From: Actinomadura rayongensis | GTDB lineage: Bacteria; Actinomycetota; Actinomycetes; Streptosporangiales; Streptosporangiaceae | Reading direction: 5' to 3' | Assembly: GCF_009831215.1 (NCBI RefSeq) | Contig: NZ_WUTW01000008.1 | Span: forward strand, 1-64,000 | Length of the DNA stretch: 64,000 nucleotides | Shown here: one piece after another, positions 63,401 to 64,000 of the stretch | Position numbering within the stretch: the first letter of the stretch is position 1 | Layout: each line of letters begins with the position of its first letter | Notes under the pieces: model-generated | Told to the model about the DNA's origin: nothing | The model's database searches: none | The model's input: only the letters and a program-made list of their open reading frames with translations | Translations under genes and position numbers: made by a program

Positions 63401-63803
63401 CCGGCCCGCCGGCGCGCTCCGCTTCACGCCGGACGGCGAGTTCACCGACACCGTCCCGCCGGGCTGGGAGTGGAACGCCTGGCTGCGCCACGGCTGGGGC
63501 TCCCCGGAGGCCGTCGCCGCCCTCGGCCGCCTGCTCGCCGAACGCGGCCCGCTGCCGCCCGACCCGGCCTGGGCGCTGGAGCTGGCCGACCGCGCCGGGA
63601 TGACCCGCGCGGACGCCGCGCACGCCTGCTTCGGCGAACCCGGCGACGTCCCGCCCGAGATCGCCGATTTCGGCCGCCCGACGCTCCGGGCCGGCGTCCG
63701 GACCCGGCTGCGCGAGCTGATGATGCCCGCCGACCCGGCCGTCCTGTGGACCGAAGGACCCGACCTGGAGCGCGCCGCCGCCTGGTTCGCCGCGCGCGGC
63801 TAG
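60405..63803 (+). CDS. Unrecognised large protein (1132 aa)
   Basis: 1132 aa from GTG 60405 with GGAAGG 8 bases upstream. There is no signal peptide or clear membrane helix. It is Trp-rich in places (WWDGTSWSHAP, WWENDHLHEAQI, WPWVTPYARFRD, GWEWNAWLRHGW). Two similar-looking segments near the start, DTGDGWWAITR and RGFTYAAASGGWLDPEL, suggest small beta modules. A helical middle (~360-620) is followed by a beta-rich section (~620-770: HPVMVVQHGDRLTVTDDYLR, ARVYGPDGELLAESV) and a helical end (RAGVRTRLRELMMPADPAV). I recognise no family or catalytic motif. Neighbours are an ABC exporter and a LuxR regulator. Confidence 0.75.
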   Translation: MPLPPPDAVWSEAAAMAVLAAAVPELSHAGFDVRPDGLRLRDTGDGWWAITRIAGGRAVLYGSGRAAFHTPPVDVLAGGPDWLPWDLLTGLLDEDSGLGFVRWWDGTSWSHAPLPERFADSVAYMDGTTEDLYFDLADVDDPGTALEALLKAARAGTVDRAVIAPLADAPDISAALAVAARTGVAPGSARPEIPAGTGEPPGRRVPLADPAQAGGVIALAMRDAAERERPAPAPGPKLDAVVARARDGAITAAYVGHERRGFTYAAASGGWLDPELSDLLTAWREAEADPERGRWTHARVWVAGDAVTVERVYDHLPAWWENDHLHEAQIDALRAEIAGRAPDWRPSWTGLLDADLLRTGVPPEMCWRPRAAPDAATLLRTGGLRTAPREVWEAVRSEAVALARADAADLAALVAAEPAGPRPDGERTRWLWLRMLADAGAVLPAAWFATVGARCPEPALRRLLERAALAPGASAADVPRDVARTAEPEPGRDPGWGAGTDFAAFRLDAESFRTVFSLRLGRFLREIGTYANVDYTTVLDRIQTAPDPVPALLRARIDAARERAARGGLPALDDGLAELAPAASAGLPDVADGRTVTDPVDALAAALRTGLPAELTFPFGRPVPVRATHPVMVVQHGDRLTVTDDYLRRARVYGPDGELLAESVPVPSLFPDRRPPARYDGPLFWHDGTALRASSYDRAAGAWRTLRVDGLTDDRDALLTRDPDTAALGPEPAATAEVTFPGADRPTTVRAGDGWLSLHAPDGTATVRVPFGIVQAVARDGAPVPPPGWWPHLRPVDPAGSAALRRVGPAAARELAEAALIGPLEAARRLDALLPEITDPGLRTAVLDQAALAARCLRRSAALGLPGVPDLLAPAPGLPVRRFTGIVAGGRALADALENAMRSEPGRVHVTDLPDLDRRPLPFLRLGALALGTVWPWVTPYARFRDLDELRAWASTPLGDGTGRWSEVRLTGPGDGHSDGHGGEVWRLPDSALVILRGDRPAGALRFTPDGEFTDTVPPGWEWNAWLRHGWGSPEAVAALGRLLAERGPLPPDPAWALELADRAGMTRADAAHACFGEPGDVPPEIADFGRPTLRAGVRTRLRELMMPADPAVLWTEGPDLERAAAWFAARG

Positions 63804-64000
63804 CCGGGCTCGACGCCCCGCACCAGCAGCGCGACCTGGACGCGGTTGTTCAGCTCCAGCTTGGCGAGGATGCGCGACACGTGCGCCTTGACCGTCGCGA
63901 CGCTCAGCGACAGCTCCCGCGCGATCTCGCCGTTGGTGCGGCCGAGCCCGACCAGGTCGGCGACGGCCCGCTCGCCGTCGGTGAGCCGGCCGAGCAGCGC
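63800..64000 (-). CDS. LuxR/NarL-type response regulator, C-terminal part
   Basis: The final 66 codons of a gene whose 5' part lies beyond the window edge. They encode a complete NarL/FixJ-type helix-turn-helix: LTDGERAVADLVGLGRTNGE, IARELSLSVATVKAHVSRIL and AKLELNNRVQVALLVRGVEPG, the last giving the end of the protein. The upstream receiver domain is expected but not seen. The TAG overlaps the stop of the 1132-aa gene. It may control the nearby ABC exporter, as DrrAB-like pairs often have a two-component system; this is inference. Confidence 0.88.
   Translation of the reverse strand, partial: ALLGRLTDGERAVADLVGLGRTNGEIARELSLSVATVKAHVSRILAKLELNNRVQVALLVRGVEPG

Overview
The window comes from the chromosome of a high-GC actinomycete. 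Evidence for this is the strong GC bias at third codon positions, frequent GTG/TTG starts, the actinobacteria-specific genes whiA, rbpA, steA/steB and tlyA, and a small GPGG-motif membrane protein. Gene order is of the Streptomyces/Streptosporangiales type, and a Thermomonosporaceae (Actinomadura-like) host is a reasonable guess that only a database search could confirm.

Layout. 1-76 is the 3' end of a 5S rRNA. 193-6102 holds a large Arg/Asp/Gly-repeat TPR protein, an MBL-fold hydrolase, a DUF1015 protein carrying a long low-complexity insertion, and a TPR protein. 6616-12358 holds a HAD phosphatase, an SCP2-like protein and the tlyA-nadK-recN group; tlyA and nadK are separated by a tandem repeat that forms a chain of overlapping mini-ORFs. 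12398-18380 is an envelope cluster (steA, steB, MraY/WecA-like, MurJ-like, GT4). 18447-19553 is a TerC gene behind a yybP-ykoY (Mn2+) riboswitch. 19629-28467 holds a double-domain acyl-CoA dehydrogenase, a lipoprotein-MoxR-VWA operon, a six-TM class III cyclase, a DPBB-like lipoprotein and an MBL protein. 28650-32363 is an unusual Crp-like/NB-ARC/TPR fusion. 33214-41580 is the uvrA, Rieske, uvrC-rapZ-yvcK-whiA block.

Between whiA and gap, where related genomes usually have only a short spacer, lies a ~7 kb accessory segment. It contains a GntR regulator and a GH3 glucosidase that are both truncated at the same point, an MFS transporter with an apparent 1-nt frameshift, and a three-gene operon of paralogous secreted/membrane TPM-like proteins. 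Two DasR-like operators (GGTCTAGAC) sit between that operon and gap. The backbone resumes with gap-pgk-tpiA-secG-rbpA, then glyA behind a ZTP riboswitch. The last 10 kb holds a methyltransferase, an ACT-GNAT acetyltransferase, a CMD-family protein, a GNAT, a cysteine-free DsbC-like protein, an ABC exporter, an unrecognised 1132-aa protein and the 3' end of a LuxR-type regulator.

How the genes work together: the core blocks cover nucleotide excision repair and recombination, lower glycolysis, cell-wall precursor handling and cytokinesis, and development (whiA). Three RNA or operator elements link them to metabolites: Mn2+ to terC, ZMP/ZTP to glyA, and possibly aminosugars to gap. The most unusual items are the Crp-STAND fusion, the mini-ORF cascade before nadK, the TPM-like operon and the scar in the whiA-gap segment.
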